The translations under genes and the position numbers were made by a program. From NCBI RefSeq assembly GCF_000236905.1, contig NC_016521.1:62001-126000 (forward strand): a DNA stretch of 64,000 nucleotides, in the 5' to 3' direction. Of this stretch, positions 31,810 through 41,064 are shown one piece after another. The notes under the pieces were generated by a model. It did no database searches. It was not told the origin of the DNA and saw nothing but the letters and a program-made list of their open reading frames with translations. The stretch's first letter is position 1. The number at the start of each line of letters is the position of its first letter. The stretch comes from Tetrapisispora phaffii CBS 4417. Taxonomy: Eukaryota; Ascomycota; Saccharomycetes; Saccharomycetales; Saccharomycetaceae.

Positions 31810-34800
31810 TTATGACTCTTGATAGGTACTTGGACTTTGATTTGTTTCAGAAACGGTAGAAATATCGTTAACGTCACCATAATCGATCTTAACAACTATC
31901 ATACCCTCGCCTAGCTTGACACCAATGTTTCCAGTGGAGCTTATTTGCGGATCGCTTAGATTTAATTTAGTAATGCCTAAGTCTTTATCCTTTGCCAGTG
32001 TATGGTGAGAGACAGCATTAAAAATCAAGGTGGCATCGGGAGAGGACTTGAATACACAATTTTCATTAATGTAGACTACTCCTTTAGCATCTGCTTTTTT
32101 TGGTTTCGATTTGAAAATACGCTTTAGTTTACTATTTTGGGCTAATGAGATTTTAACATCGATATGTTTACCCAAATTCTCGGCAGCAACAATTTGTATT
32201 TTACCATTATATATGCCGTTCGGAGCTAAAGTACGAGCAGAACTACTAACAACGGAATCAGTCCTGGTATGGTTAGAACCTGTATTGTCAGGTGTCTGCG
32301 TGGCTGTCTCACCATAGTTATTCCTTGGGACCGGAGCATATGTGCCATTAGGAAGAGTCTCGTTTTCTTCTAGCGGGGAAAGACCATTATTGGAATTAGA
32401 TCTGGACTCTACATCAGATGATTTTCTTCTACCAAAATCCCCACCTAAACCTTTCTTCAATAACCTACCACCACCTTTGATACCACCAACGCCTAGACCT
32501 AATCCAGCACCGGCAACGCCAGCACCAGCACCAGCGACATTGCTTACGACTTTAAAAGGCATGGTACTTAATTTGGATTGTTTAGCATCAAGGGTTGGTT
32601 TGATATATTCTGGTTCAAATATAGCGGATATTTGAATGGTACCTTGTTTACTTAGTGGTAAATCCCAATTATAAACCTTACCTGGTTCAAGGTTGTCCAA
32701 ATCCAACTTAACATACCCCAAGGGATCATTGTTACCGGCGCGATCCCAGTCATAAACATCAAGTTTAACTTCTGAAAACTTTCTTGAAGGTATAGGAACC
32801 TTAGTACGCTCATTCCATGTTGGTGATAAACTCTTCTTGACTGTTTTACTAGTATAAACTGTAATGCCATTGACAACAACATCTACATAAGGATCAGACT
32901 TACCGTTTCTGTCAGCTGCTAATAAATCTTTTGCTGATATAAGGTTTAAATTCAAATAGCCTGTATTTATGATCGTCTCACATTTTGGCAATTTAACAGA
33001 GGCAGGCTCAAATATTGTCTTCAAAGAGATAGTACATCCTTCAAAGTTTAACTCAAGAGGCTTGCAGTAAGATTTCTTCAATATATCAATTGTATTGAAA
33101 CGTGCTTCAGTGATAATATCCTCGGTATCCTTAGCAATATGCTTCTTCGAAACTCTTAAGTACATTTTACTAGCTTCTAAATCACGGATGAAAGCATTGC
33201 CTCTTTCATTTGCTAATTTTCCATTTTTCGCCATGGCTGAAGTTATGGATGGAAAATAAATATCATCAAATAAAATTTGTAGATATCCGTTTGGCTTCTT
33301 AATAAATCCGGAGACGATTTCCACATTCAGCATACCACTTGACGATGATAATAATTGATCTAATGTTAACATATTCTTCGCGTTAATAATTTTTTCTTCA
33401 TCTTCAAATGGATCCTTTATTTCATCCACCTCCCAATAATCAGGGTTTTTCTCCATTTCTAATTTAAAGTTGGCTTGTTCTTTTTGGAATTCTTCTTTCT
33501 TCTCATCTAAACTCTTCTTAAGTTCTTTAATTTGAATAGCTTCATCTGGCGTGAATACAGGAGTTAATGGAACATGTCCAAATCTCAAGTTAATGGTGCT
33601 TCCAGTTAATTTATTGGTTTCACTCTTCAATGGCCAGGTGTTTACCTCACTAAAGTCGGGCCCGTTTTGTGAATTACCTGAAACATTAATTGATGAAATT
33701 ATTTCTCCAACCGTGCATTGTAAAGAACCAATTAGCCTGTTCTTACCTACACTTTGATAATCATAAACTGCAATAGTGACCAATTGATTTTTATTGTTAT
33801 ATGGAAGATAAATATTTTCATTAAACACTGCGTGCTTAGTATCAGAAACATATTTTGACTTATAACTTAGTTTGTGGTTAATCGATATTGTAAAAAATGG
33901 ATCAATATCGCCGACACCTTGTAATTCTGTTTTTATGTTAGTATCACTTACTTCAATAATTAGAGAACCGATTGGTTTTTGATAGGTTTTCATAACGGAA
34001 AACTCGTCAGACACACATAAGGGTTTCCATTGAGTAGTGAAGAATGCTATTCCTTGAGGATCTAAACTCATATAATTAGTACCGACAGCAGATATATTCA
34101 ACAATTCTTCAAAAGCACATGTTTTGGATGCTATTAATAGCTTTTTAGATTTTGAAACATTATGGAATACCTTCATTTGTACCTTTGAGGAGGACATGGA
34201 AGGGATAAATACTTCGATAGTTTCATTCCATGCTGGTTCTCTGTTCTTCTTGATAGTTCTGTAAGTCTTGACCAGTTTACCGTCGATGAAAAATTCAGCA
34301 GATGGAGAGATGATACCGCCCAGTGCAATAGATGTATTCAACTCTTTGATATTTTGTAAGGTAATCTTTGCGATACCGACATCAGAATTTGTTGTTTGCT
34401 CAATTTCATCTTCCAAATCAGTTTCCAAACCGGAAGAAACATTTTCGGACTCTGAAGGAACAGCTTTTGTGTCAATAGTTGGGTACCAGTACAAAGAATA
34501 TTCTATTGCACCCCTCGTATAGGTACCTAGTGTCAATTCTGACGATAAGCTTTCCATAATAGGCTCTTGAAGTAATTCTTTTAAATCAATCTCGGTACTA
34601 CCTATCAGGGTGTCCTTACGGACATCATTGAAATCAAAACATTTTAGTGTCAATTTTTGATTTAACGTATTAACCAAAATGTATTTAGTTTCATTCCAAC
34701 GTGGATTCTTGACATCTGACTTAACAGATGTTCTGACTTCAGTTGAGTTGCCTTGGACTTCATTCTCAGTGGATATAACAACATAAGGATCGATAGAATT

Positions 34801-36177
34801 GCCAATACGTTCGGAGCTTTTTAAATTCGAGGCAGATGTTACTTTAACGGCTAACATACCGATTGCGTCATTGGATTGTGCAGCTAATAGATCCTCAACA
34901 TCAATATCCATTTTATTTGGAGCAATTAACATTGGACCAATATTAGAGTTGATCATTGATTTCACAAAAGATTTTAAACCTGGTAAGAAGGACATCACAT
35001 CGAGACCTAAGGTATCACCACCAACAGGCTTCAAGACAAAATCCATCATTGGGGCTTCCAATAACTGAACAGATACAATCTTAATATTCGGGAAAATATC
35101 TCCAAATTCAGCAACTAAACGAATTCTACCAGACACATTGATGTTTTCAACGATCACGCTCATAGTTTTGGATACGAAACCTTTACCTAATGTAATACCT
35201 AGAGAAATTTTTGGGTTTATCTTTTCTTTGGCTTCCTTTGGAGTCATTTCTGATTCATCGTTTGGAGTAAATGCAAAAGCCATTTCAACTTCAGCAAAAT
35301 TTTTACCACCCTTGGTATGTGTTCTGACACCTCTAATTGAAGGGGCTTTGGAACCTAAGGTGAAGTGTTCCAGAGCTAGAGCATCGATACCGTAACCTGG
35401 TGCAGATTCGTCTAAGATTGGATTAACTTGATCAAATACTTGTTGCGACAATACGGGCATATATATGACCCAAAACTTTTGCAAAAAAGAATTTAGCCAT
35501 AAAGTTGTCTCAGTCTTCGAAGATAGAGTCTCGTGAACAGTTGTTCTCTTTAAATCATCTCTTATATTTCTATTGAATCTTGTGTATTCGAAATTGTAAT
35601 TGGTGGCGGTACAAATGAAGATAAAAATAAGTGCAAACCACGAAAAGCCCATATAGGCTAATAACCACGAATAAAAGCAAGTACACGAGATAAGAACTGA
35701 GTTGAAATACCAATCGTTATAAAAGTTTTCAATAATGAAATCCTTAATAGCTCTTGAGTTTGCAGCGGTTGGTGCAGAAGCTGAACTTGGAAAAAACTCG
35801 GCAACATGATCCCAAGGAAATAAGTTATCTTTTCTATACTCACTCAGTTCACTTTTAATCTGTTCAATTTCTGTTTTGGAGACAGTAGACAGTTCCTTGT
35901 ATTTTGGGTCCAAGGAAGTATCCACTCTATTTAATTTCCTAGAAACTAAATGGCTTTTCCTCTGCTGAGAAGCAAGCTTCTCAACAGGAACAGAACCAAC
36001 ATACCCTTCCCCACCTGGAGCAGGAATATCACCTATATCATGTGTTCTAGCAGCAATTACCGGCTGTTTGCCCTTTAGCAACGAGGCCTTGGATATAGTC
36101 TTATACAGACTTGGTTTTGAACTCCCAGTTACCGACGAATTCCTTCTGAGGGAGTTTTCTTGTTCAGAGGAGCTCAT
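31810..36177 (-). CDS. TCB3: Tricalbin-3, ER-plasma membrane tether
   Basis: Tricalbins tether cortical ER to the plasma membrane and carry lipid through an SMP domain. The 1455-residue protein (S. cerevisiae Tcb3 1545) has a basic, disordered N-terminus, a membrane hairpin at about 155-197, and an SMP domain at about 215-420 with NPILDESAPGYGIDAL and GGDTLGLDVMSFLPGLKSFV. C2 domains start near 440, 599, 737, 1072 and 1320. The fourth retains calcium-ligand-like aspartates (ADRNGKSDPYVD and DVYDWDRAGNND). A Gly/Ala-rich, basic segment separates the last two C2 domains. The C-terminus SARTLAPNGIYNGKI matches Tcb3 rather than Tcb1 or Tcb2. Gene order RPL6-TCB3-COG8 is as on S. cerevisiae chromosome XIII. 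Confidence 0.96.
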   Translation of the reverse strand: MSSSEQENSLRRNSSVTGSSKPSLYKTISKASLLKGKQPVIAARTHDIGDIPAPGGEGYVGSVPVEKLASQQRKSHLVSRKLNRVDTSLDPKYKELSTVSKTEIEQIKSELSEYRKDNLFPWDHVAEFFPSSASAPTAANSRAIKDFIIENFYNDWYFNSVLISCTCFYSWLLAYMGFSWFALIFIFICTATNYNFEYTRFNRNIRDDLKRTTVHETLSSKTETTLWLNSFLQKFWVIYMPVLSQQVFDQVNPILDESAPGYGIDALALEHFTLGSKAPSIRGVRTHTKGGKNFAEVEMAFAFTPNDESEMTPKEAKEKINPKISLGITLGKGFVSKTMSVIVENINVSGRIRLVAEFGDIFPNIKIVSVQLLEAPMMDFVLKPVGGDTLGLDVMSFLPGLKSFVKSMINSNIGPMLIAPNKMDIDVEDLLAAQSNDAIGMLAVKVTSASNLKSSERIGNSIDPYVVISTENEVQGNSTEVRTSVKSDVKNPRWNETKYILVNTLNQKLTLKCFDFNDVRKDTLIGSTEIDLKELLQEPIMESLSSELTLGTYTRGAIEYSLYWYPTIDTKAVPSESENVSSGLETDLEDEIEQTTNSDVGIAKITLQNIKELNTSIALGGIISPSAEFFIDGKLVKTYRTIKKNREPAWNETIEVFIPSMSSSKVQMKVFHNVSKSKKLLIASKTCAFEELLNISAVGTNYMSLDPQGIAFFTTQWKPLCVSDEFSVMKTYQKPIGSLIIEVSDTNIKTELQGVGDIDPFFTISINHKLSYKSKYVSDTKHAVFNENIYLPYNNKNQLVTIAVYDYQSVGKNRLIGSLQCTVGEIISSINVSGNSQNGPDFSEVNTWPLKSETNKLTGSTINLRFGHVPLTPVFTPDEAIQIKELKKSLDEKKEEFQKEQANFKLEMEKNPDYWEVDEIKDPFEDEEKIINAKNMLTLDQLLSSSSGMLNVEIVSGFIKKPNGYLQILFDDIYFPSITSAMAKNGKLANERGNAFIRDLEASKMYLRVSKKHIAKDTEDIITEARFNTIDILKKSYCKPLELNFEGCTISLKTIFEPASVKLPKCETIINTGYLNLNLISAKDLLAADRNGKSDPYVDVVVNGITVYTSKTVKKSLSPTWNERTKVPIPSRKFSEVKLDVYDWDRAGNNDPLGYVKLDLDNLEPGKVYNWDLPLSKQGTIQISAIFEPEYIKPTLDAKQSKLSTMPFKVVSNVAGAGAGVAGAGLGLGVGGIKGGGRLLKKGLGGDFGRRKSSDVESRSNSNNGLSPLEENETLPNGTYAPVPRNNYGETATQTPDNTGSNHTRTDSVVSSSARTLAPNGIYNGKIQIVAAENLGKHIDVKISLAQNSKLKRIFKSKPKKADAKGVVYINENCVFKSSPDATLIFNAVSHHTLAKDKDLGITKLNLSDPQISSTGNIGVKLGEGMIVVKIDYGDVNDISTVSETNQSPSTYQES

Positions 36178-36590
36178 TGTAACAACACAGAGTCTTCTTA
36201 ACAGCTATATAGTCACTAATTCAACCTAATGTGTATAGGTTGTATTGGCATCAATCGATGTAATTATCAAAGTAAAAGAGTAAAAGTAATTGACAAGACA
36301 ATAAAAGCATATAACTTATTTAAATAAGAAGTCAATTCGATTGCAAATCAAAGTGACAATTACCATATAAAAACTTTGAATTGACATTCTCTTTGTTTTC
36401 CCTATGGGATCAGAATGGTTTGATTGTTATTAAATGGCAACAATATATCAAGGGTCCTTTTTTCAAAAAATATAATCAAGGAAAGGTGTTGTCGGGGTAA
36501 AAGCGCCCTTTAACTGAAAGAAACAACATTTAATGATGCAATGACTAAGAGTTTTAACTATAATGTTATGTTATGTTATGTTATGTTATG
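36178..36590. other. TCB3 promoter and COG8 3' region
   Basis: No gene is seen. The interval holds the TCB3 promoter and, at its right end, the pentanucleotide repeat that runs into the COG8 stop codon. A GTCGGGGTAAAA motif near 36491-36502 is the only GC-rich element. Confidence 0.55.
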
Positions 36591-36596
36591 TTATGT
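36562..36596. repeat. ATGTT pentanucleotide tandem repeat over the COG8 stop codon
   Basis: Nearly seven uninterrupted copies of ATGTT. The COG8 stop codon (TAA on the minus strand, at 36591-36593) lies inside the last unit, so changes in repeat number alter only sequence after the stop. Confidence 0.93.
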
Positions 36597-38288
36597 ATAT
36601 TTGGATGCTAGTTCAGCTCTTCTGTTGATAGCAGATACTATTTGTTGCTCGTTGAATAAGTTGGCTTCTTTTATTTTATTTAGTAGAAGATGGTGATAAT
36701 TGATGTTTAAGTCGCGCAGACGGAATGAACAGTACACTAGTTGCAAGCATATGGAATCGCTAAGGGTTCCCTTTGTGTTAGCGACAGATAATTCTTGTAA
36801 TAAGAAAGTTATACAGTTGCTGACGAACTGTAACATTAAGGCGTTTGTATCTGCTGATTCTAGCAAATTTTCTGCTCTTTCAGTGGTTTTTTCGGTAAGG
36901 GAGCCCTTCGTTGTGTCTATTGTTACGTCGTTATTTTTGTCCAAATTATTTGATTCTTTGTCATCGGTGGTTTCTCCTTTGGTTTCAGGTTTCTTTAAGT
37001 CTTCTTTCAGTGAAATTTCTGCTATTGAATCATCTTGTTCAGTTGAATTTTCCTTTGGAGTTTCATTATTAGATTCTTTCTTTATAAAGTTGTTTTCACC
37101 CTCTTTCGCTAGATTTTCTTCATTTCCCTTATTTGTTTCATTATTATCTTCAGTTTCTATTTTTTCTTCGGCTTCTGGTTCATTCTTTTTATTGTCTGCT
37201 TCTTCATCCATATTGATATTCATGTTAATTAAATTTGGAATTGAAAGTGACTCTTTAAATAGTGGGAAAGAAGTTTCAAATAAGTTGACAGAAGTGAATG
37301 TATATTCTCTTAGTACTTCAATCTTTCTCTTAATCATCATTTCTACTATGTAACTATTGCTATTGTTCTTTTCGATTGCGTATGATTCTATTTCTCTTTG
37401 AATAAAAATGTATCGCATTGTTAAAAATACTTGCAACAGAGTGGAAGAATTATCCTTTTCATCAAATGGAGGAATAGCAGAAAGATATTTTAATATTTTC
37501 TTAAGGGAATTCACAGTAACATTGGTTGCTAACAATTTAACTAATCCCGTTAACATAGTAGTGGAAATTTCATTTAACACCTTTTCACAGATATCATCAA
37601 TTATGCTTGAACCCGCAAATTTAGATTGTAAAGATTTTGAATGTGTAAATAACATAATAGCTTCTTGATAATGACCAGTTTTGATACAAGTCCTTACAAG
37701 AAATGGTAACTCCATTAAATCAGTAATGTTATCCAAATTTTCTAAAACTAGAGGTAAATTATTCAAATTATTTCCAAACTTATCATAATTTGAATTCAGC
37801 ATTGATCTCTTTCTTAGTTTTTCCAATACATTTTGGAAATCATCTTCTTTTTTGGATTTGACATCAGTTTGTTCCTCTGTGTTCATTAAGTCATCGATCC
37901 TATCATGTTCTTCATTGTTCGTTTTACCATTTGTATGATTTCCCGTGAGAGTATCTTTACTCACATTATTCAATTCCTTCAGCTGTTGTAACTCTCTATG
38001 TATTGATTGGAGTCTATGTGAACCATTATTTTTCAAAATATCTTCCAGGACTGTTTCTTTATTTTCGACTAGTATCGTTTTAATTTTCTTTTCGAGGACA
38101 GCTATTTCAGCATCTACTTCTGCAATATCTTCAACAATACTACCAGGTATTGGCTTAGATGAAAAGTATGTGGTATAATCTTTTGTATCTGATTGAAGTA
38201 TATTCTCTAGTTCAGCATTGCAATAGTCGATTTGTTGTTTTGTTAATTTGGGACCAGGAAGATTTAATTCACTTAGAACAACATCCAT
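36591..38288 (-). CDS. COG8: Conserved oligomeric Golgi complex subunit 8
   Basis: Cog8 is a lobe B subunit of the COG tethering complex for retrograde vesicles at the Golgi. The 565-residue protein (S. cerevisiae about 607) matches in its N-terminal third: ILQSDTKDYTTYFSSKPIPGSI.EDIAEVDAEI and the helical block LDNITDLMELPFLVRTCIKTGHYQEAIMLF. The middle, about 370-475, is a long charged low-complexity insertion of Glu, Asn, Lys and Thr. The conserved helical C-terminus follows (LMLQFVSNCITFLLQELSVAN). The neighbours TCB3 and ERV41 agree with S. cerevisiae chromosome XIII order. It shares a short intergenic spacer with the spliced gene to its right. Confidence 0.94.
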   Translation of the reverse strand: MDVVLSELNLPGPKLTKQQIDYCNAELENILQSDTKDYTTYFSSKPIPGSIVEDIAEVDAEIAVLEKKIKTILVENKETVLEDILKNNGSHRLQSIHRELQQLKELNNVSKDTLTGNHTNGKTNNEEHDRIDDLMNTEEQTDVKSKKEDDFQNVLEKLRKRSMLNSNYDKFGNNLNNLPLVLENLDNITDLMELPFLVRTCIKTGHYQEAIMLFTHSKSLQSKFAGSSIIDDICEKVLNEISTTMLTGLVKLLATNVTVNSLKKILKYLSAIPPFDEKDNSSTLLQVFLTMRYIFIQREIESYAIEKNNSNSYIVEMMIKRKIEVLREYTFTSVNLFETSFPLFKESLSIPNLINMNINMDEEADNKKNEPEAEEKIETEDNNETNKGNEENLAKEGENNFIKKESNNETPKENSTEQDDSIAEISLKEDLKKPETKGETTDDKESNNLDKNNDVTIDTTKGSLTEKTTERAENLLESADTNALMLQFVSNCITFLLQELSVANTKGTLSDSICLQLVYCSFRLRDLNINYHHLLLNKIKEANLFNEQQIVSAINRRAELASKYT

Positions 38289-38563
38289 TAGTAATTTAAT
38301 TATTGAGTTTGGATCTTTTTTTAATTAGTATACAGTAATGCATTACGTAGCACTGTAAAAATAAAATGGTTATTCACCGATCTTAAGCTATTCTGTTTTT
38401 ATAAGTATATATTTTAGCAATTTTCAGTTTGTTATTTTCAGTTATCGAAAGACGGACACGCTATTAAAATTTATTACAGGCACTGTTTATCCTCATTATA
38501 ATATTTGAAGTAATGACATTAAAACCTACTAAACAGTTTCTATAGGTGATAAGGTAGTTGAAT

Positions 38564-39283
38564 TTACTTTTTATTTGTTAATTTTTGGATTGTTTCTTTT
38601 ATAATTTCAGCAGAAGAACCAAGTTTGGACCTCTTTAAATCTAAATATGCCTCCTTAGTAGAAATCCAATTTTTTGATTCGTTGAATATACTGACTCCTC
38701 TATGAGCATCAATAATAAATGCAGATTCTTGCCAAAGATATTGTTTCTAATTAAAAAACATCGGTTTTATATTTGTTAGTAAAAATTCATCTTTTATTTT
38801 TGCTTTTCATGTTCTAAGTTTTAATAGAATACATACTTTTGACAACTCATCTAGTTGTGTTAATATTACATCAACTTCTTGTGTGTAATTATCGATAATA
38901 TTAGTTGAGACAGCATATACTTTATCCCAATCCAACTTTTCGGTTTTAGAATTGAGAAATCCTCCATCAGTAACATTAGTATTGTTTTTTGCCTCAGACT
39001 CTTCTTTAGATTTCTTTAAACACTTTTCTGAGCTGTCATTCTCATAGTTCATTAATTCAGTTACCTCTTTAATTCTGATTAATATTTCATTTGTATTTAA
39101 TTTCTCCTGAATTGTCGTTTTAAAAGCATCTGATTTCCATTCTTTCACTAAACTTGTAAAATCTTTAGAGCTAGTAACTTCTTCATAGGTTTGAACTCCA
39201 ACGTTTTCCATAGTCTTTTCATTATCCTTGTCGTTAGTCACCTCAACTTGAGTTGCTGTGTTTTCTATATTAGTATTTTCCAT
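38564..39283 (-). CDS. GMC2: Spliced gene, probable Gmc2-like synaptonemal complex protein
   Basis: Two exons on the minus strand: exon 1 at 39283-38837 (149 codons, ATG at 39283) and exon 2 at 38746-38564 (60 codons plus stop TAA). The joined product has 209 residues and a phase-0 junction between ELSK and KQYLWQESAF. Without splicing, exon 1 reads into the intron and stops after nine codons. The product is charged and helical. It is assigned mainly by context. In S. cerevisiae the intron-containing meiotic gene GMC2 (YLR445W, 188 aa) lies in the WGD sister of this interval, near ECM7. A URS1 site lies 162 bp upstream, as expected for a meiotic gene. Gmc2 with Ecm11 promotes Zip1 assembly and crossover formation. 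The splice structure is secure; the name is inference. Confidence 0.72.
38747..38836 (-). other. Spliceosomal intron of the GMC2-like gene
   Basis: On the minus strand the 90-nt intron begins GTATGT, contains a perfect TACTAAC branch point in the sequence TTTTTACTAACAAA, and ends TTTTTTAATTAG. All three signals are canonical for yeast. Removing it joins two phase-0 exons and adds 60 codons. Confidence 0.93.
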
Positions 39284-39622
39284 TGTTTTGATATTGTATT
39301 ACTACGAGAATAATAAGTGATTAGGTATAGTACTGTGGTTATTATTAATTCCTAATTTATGTCGCCACAAATTAATATTATTGAAGTAGGTAGTAGATCA
39401 ATTGTTTTTATGTTTGTTACAGATCCTTAAATGATGACCCTTCCTGGGCGGCTAAATGTAAAAAATGATTGTTTACTGTTAGAAATTAAATAAATATAAA
39501 GCAATTGTAATTTTTAATGCTATGTTATTCTGTACTATATTTTTGTTTAAGATAATTATAAATATATAAATATTCAGATGCATATAGAATCATGTTAAAT
39601 ATCGCAGTCTTCTGGGGTGACT
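39284..39622. promoter_or_regulatory. GMC2-like promoter region and ERV41 3' region
   Basis: No gene is seen. The stretch carries a URS1 site at 39445-39454 on an otherwise AT-rich background, and TATA-like TAAATATATAAAT near 39560, beyond the URS1. Confidence 0.6.
39445..39454 (-). promoter_or_regulatory. URS1 (Ume6) site upstream of GMC2-like gene
   Basis: The plus strand reads TGGGCGGCTA, whose reverse complement TAGCCGCCCA contains the full TAGCCGCC Ume6 core, 162 bp upstream of the start codon. URS1 keeps early meiotic genes off in vegetative cells and mediates Ime1-dependent induction. Confidence 0.7.
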
Positions 39623-40672
39623 CTATAATATACCCTGGCTATTAGCGGCCGGTTGATAATGTAATGACCATTTAGGTCCTAAAACAAAGATCAGACTTTT
39701 GTCAACAGCTCTAAAAATCCAGGATGCTATGTATAGTACAAATGATAAGATTGCAACTAGCCTCACAATAAATTGTAAAAATGTTAGACGAACATCTGAG
39801 ATAATTATTGCTAATGGCTCAAAATCGTATTTTAAGAAAATACCTGGAATCGTTGATAATTTTGCATTTACATTGGAATTTTTTAAATCGACATGGTATT
39901 CTCTAATGGAATATTGATTAGTATCAATCTCAGCACCTAATTTTTGGTAAAATGTAGGAACTACGGACATGAAGTAATTGTAACTCGAGAATGGGCTATT
40001 TGGGTACATTTTACAAGTTCCATCCAATGGGTTTTCAATATATGGATAGAAGTCACCAAATGAAAATTCATTGACTACATGGTTAAAGTCAATCAAGTCC
40101 TTTGGGGCTCTTTTACGGTCTCTGTAACCATAACCTTTAGCAGTTATTTGCATTTCGCCGGCTACCCTGTTTACTGTTACTGAACCGTAGACGTGACAAC
40201 CAGTTAGCTCAAATATAGGTTTACCGTCAGGTCCAAGTAGAGGCTTTGTCTCTATTTTTTCTCTAAATTCTGCTGGGATTGCTTCTGCTAATATGTCATC
40301 CAATTCAGGAGTAACTACTTTATTTAAATTATTAACTTTTGATCCATGTGGTACAAAAAATGGCATATCTTCAAATATCAGTTCTTCAGATACGATTTTA
40401 CGATCATTCGTATCATCAAGAACATTGACATGTAGCCATTCACATGGCATTTTTACGTAAATATCCATGTTAATCTGAACCACTTTTCTAATATCTTTGT
40501 CAACTGAGTATTGTTTATCAATATAACCACCAAAATAGCTACCAAACTCAGTCCAGGCAATTAGTAATAGGAATGCATAAGTTAATATAGAAGACAATCC
40601 ACCTTTCTTACTTTTTTTAACATGACGTTCCTCAGTCTTTGGAAAAGCATCAAAGGTCTTTAAGCCAGCCAT
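39623..40672 (-). CDS. ERV41: ER-Golgi COPII vesicle protein Erv41
   Basis: Erv41 forms a complex with Erv46 that cycles between ER and Golgi in COPII/COPI vesicles and retrieves escaped ER proteins. The 349-residue protein (S. cerevisiae 352) starts MAGLKTFDAFPKTEE, almost identical to the reference. It has a membrane span at about 27-46 and a large lumenal domain with ITPELDDILAEAIPAEFREK and NEFSFGDFYPYIENPLD. A second span follows near 295-318, then a short cytosolic tail ending GPKWSLHYQP. The gene is uninterrupted; to my knowledge S. cerevisiae ERV41 has an intron, so this would be another intron loss. Confidence 0.96.
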   Translation of the reverse strand: MAGLKTFDAFPKTEERHVKKSKKGGLSSILTYAFLLLIAWTEFGSYFGGYIDKQYSVDKDIRKVVQINMDIYVKMPCEWLHVNVLDDTNDRKIVSEELIFEDMPFFVPHGSKVNNLNKVVTPELDDILAEAIPAEFREKIETKPLLGPDGKPIFELTGCHVYGSVTVNRVAGEMQITAKGYGYRDRKRAPKDLIDFNHVVNEFSFGDFYPYIENPLDGTCKMYPNSPFSSYNYFMSVVPTFYQKLGAEIDTNQYSIREYHVDLKNSNVNAKLSTIPGIFLKYDFEPLAIIISDVRLTFLQFIVRLVAILSFVLYIASWIFRAVDKSLIFVLGPKWSLHYQPAANSQGIL

Positions 40673-41064
40673 AGTTAAAGAGTGCTTAATCTATTATTCC
40701 AGAGCGCGGTGGTTACGTATTACTACTTTAAAGGATTGTATGCTAGCATAATTTTCTTTTTAAATCAGAATTAAAAATCGAATTGTCATTTTAAGTATTT
40801 CATTATTGTTTCAATTTTTCACTTACTTAATTTCGGTTATACGTCAGATCAAGAGAAAAGAGTATAGAAAATTAATTAAGATAACCAATAAAGTAGATGA
40901 AGTACAAATACTAATAGATATGAATGCTGATTGTATGGAATATTTATATGCGAATCTTTATGCCTGTTTTTTATTTAAATTTAAATGTCTGATGAGAAGG
41001 AGCAACTAACATTGAATCCGGTTTAAGTATTATTACTGGGGTTCAAGTATATAGTGACTACAAT
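40673..41064. other. ERV41 promoter and ECM7-like 3' region
   Basis: No gene is supported. A 67-codon frame on the plus strand (40806-41009) begins with TTG and has no relative I recognise. The DNA is AT-rich without obvious regulatory motifs. Confidence 0.5.

Noticed and set aside
40806..41009. 67-codon plus-strand ORF upstream of ERV41
   Set aside because: TTG start, Lys/Ile-rich chance frame with no relatives.
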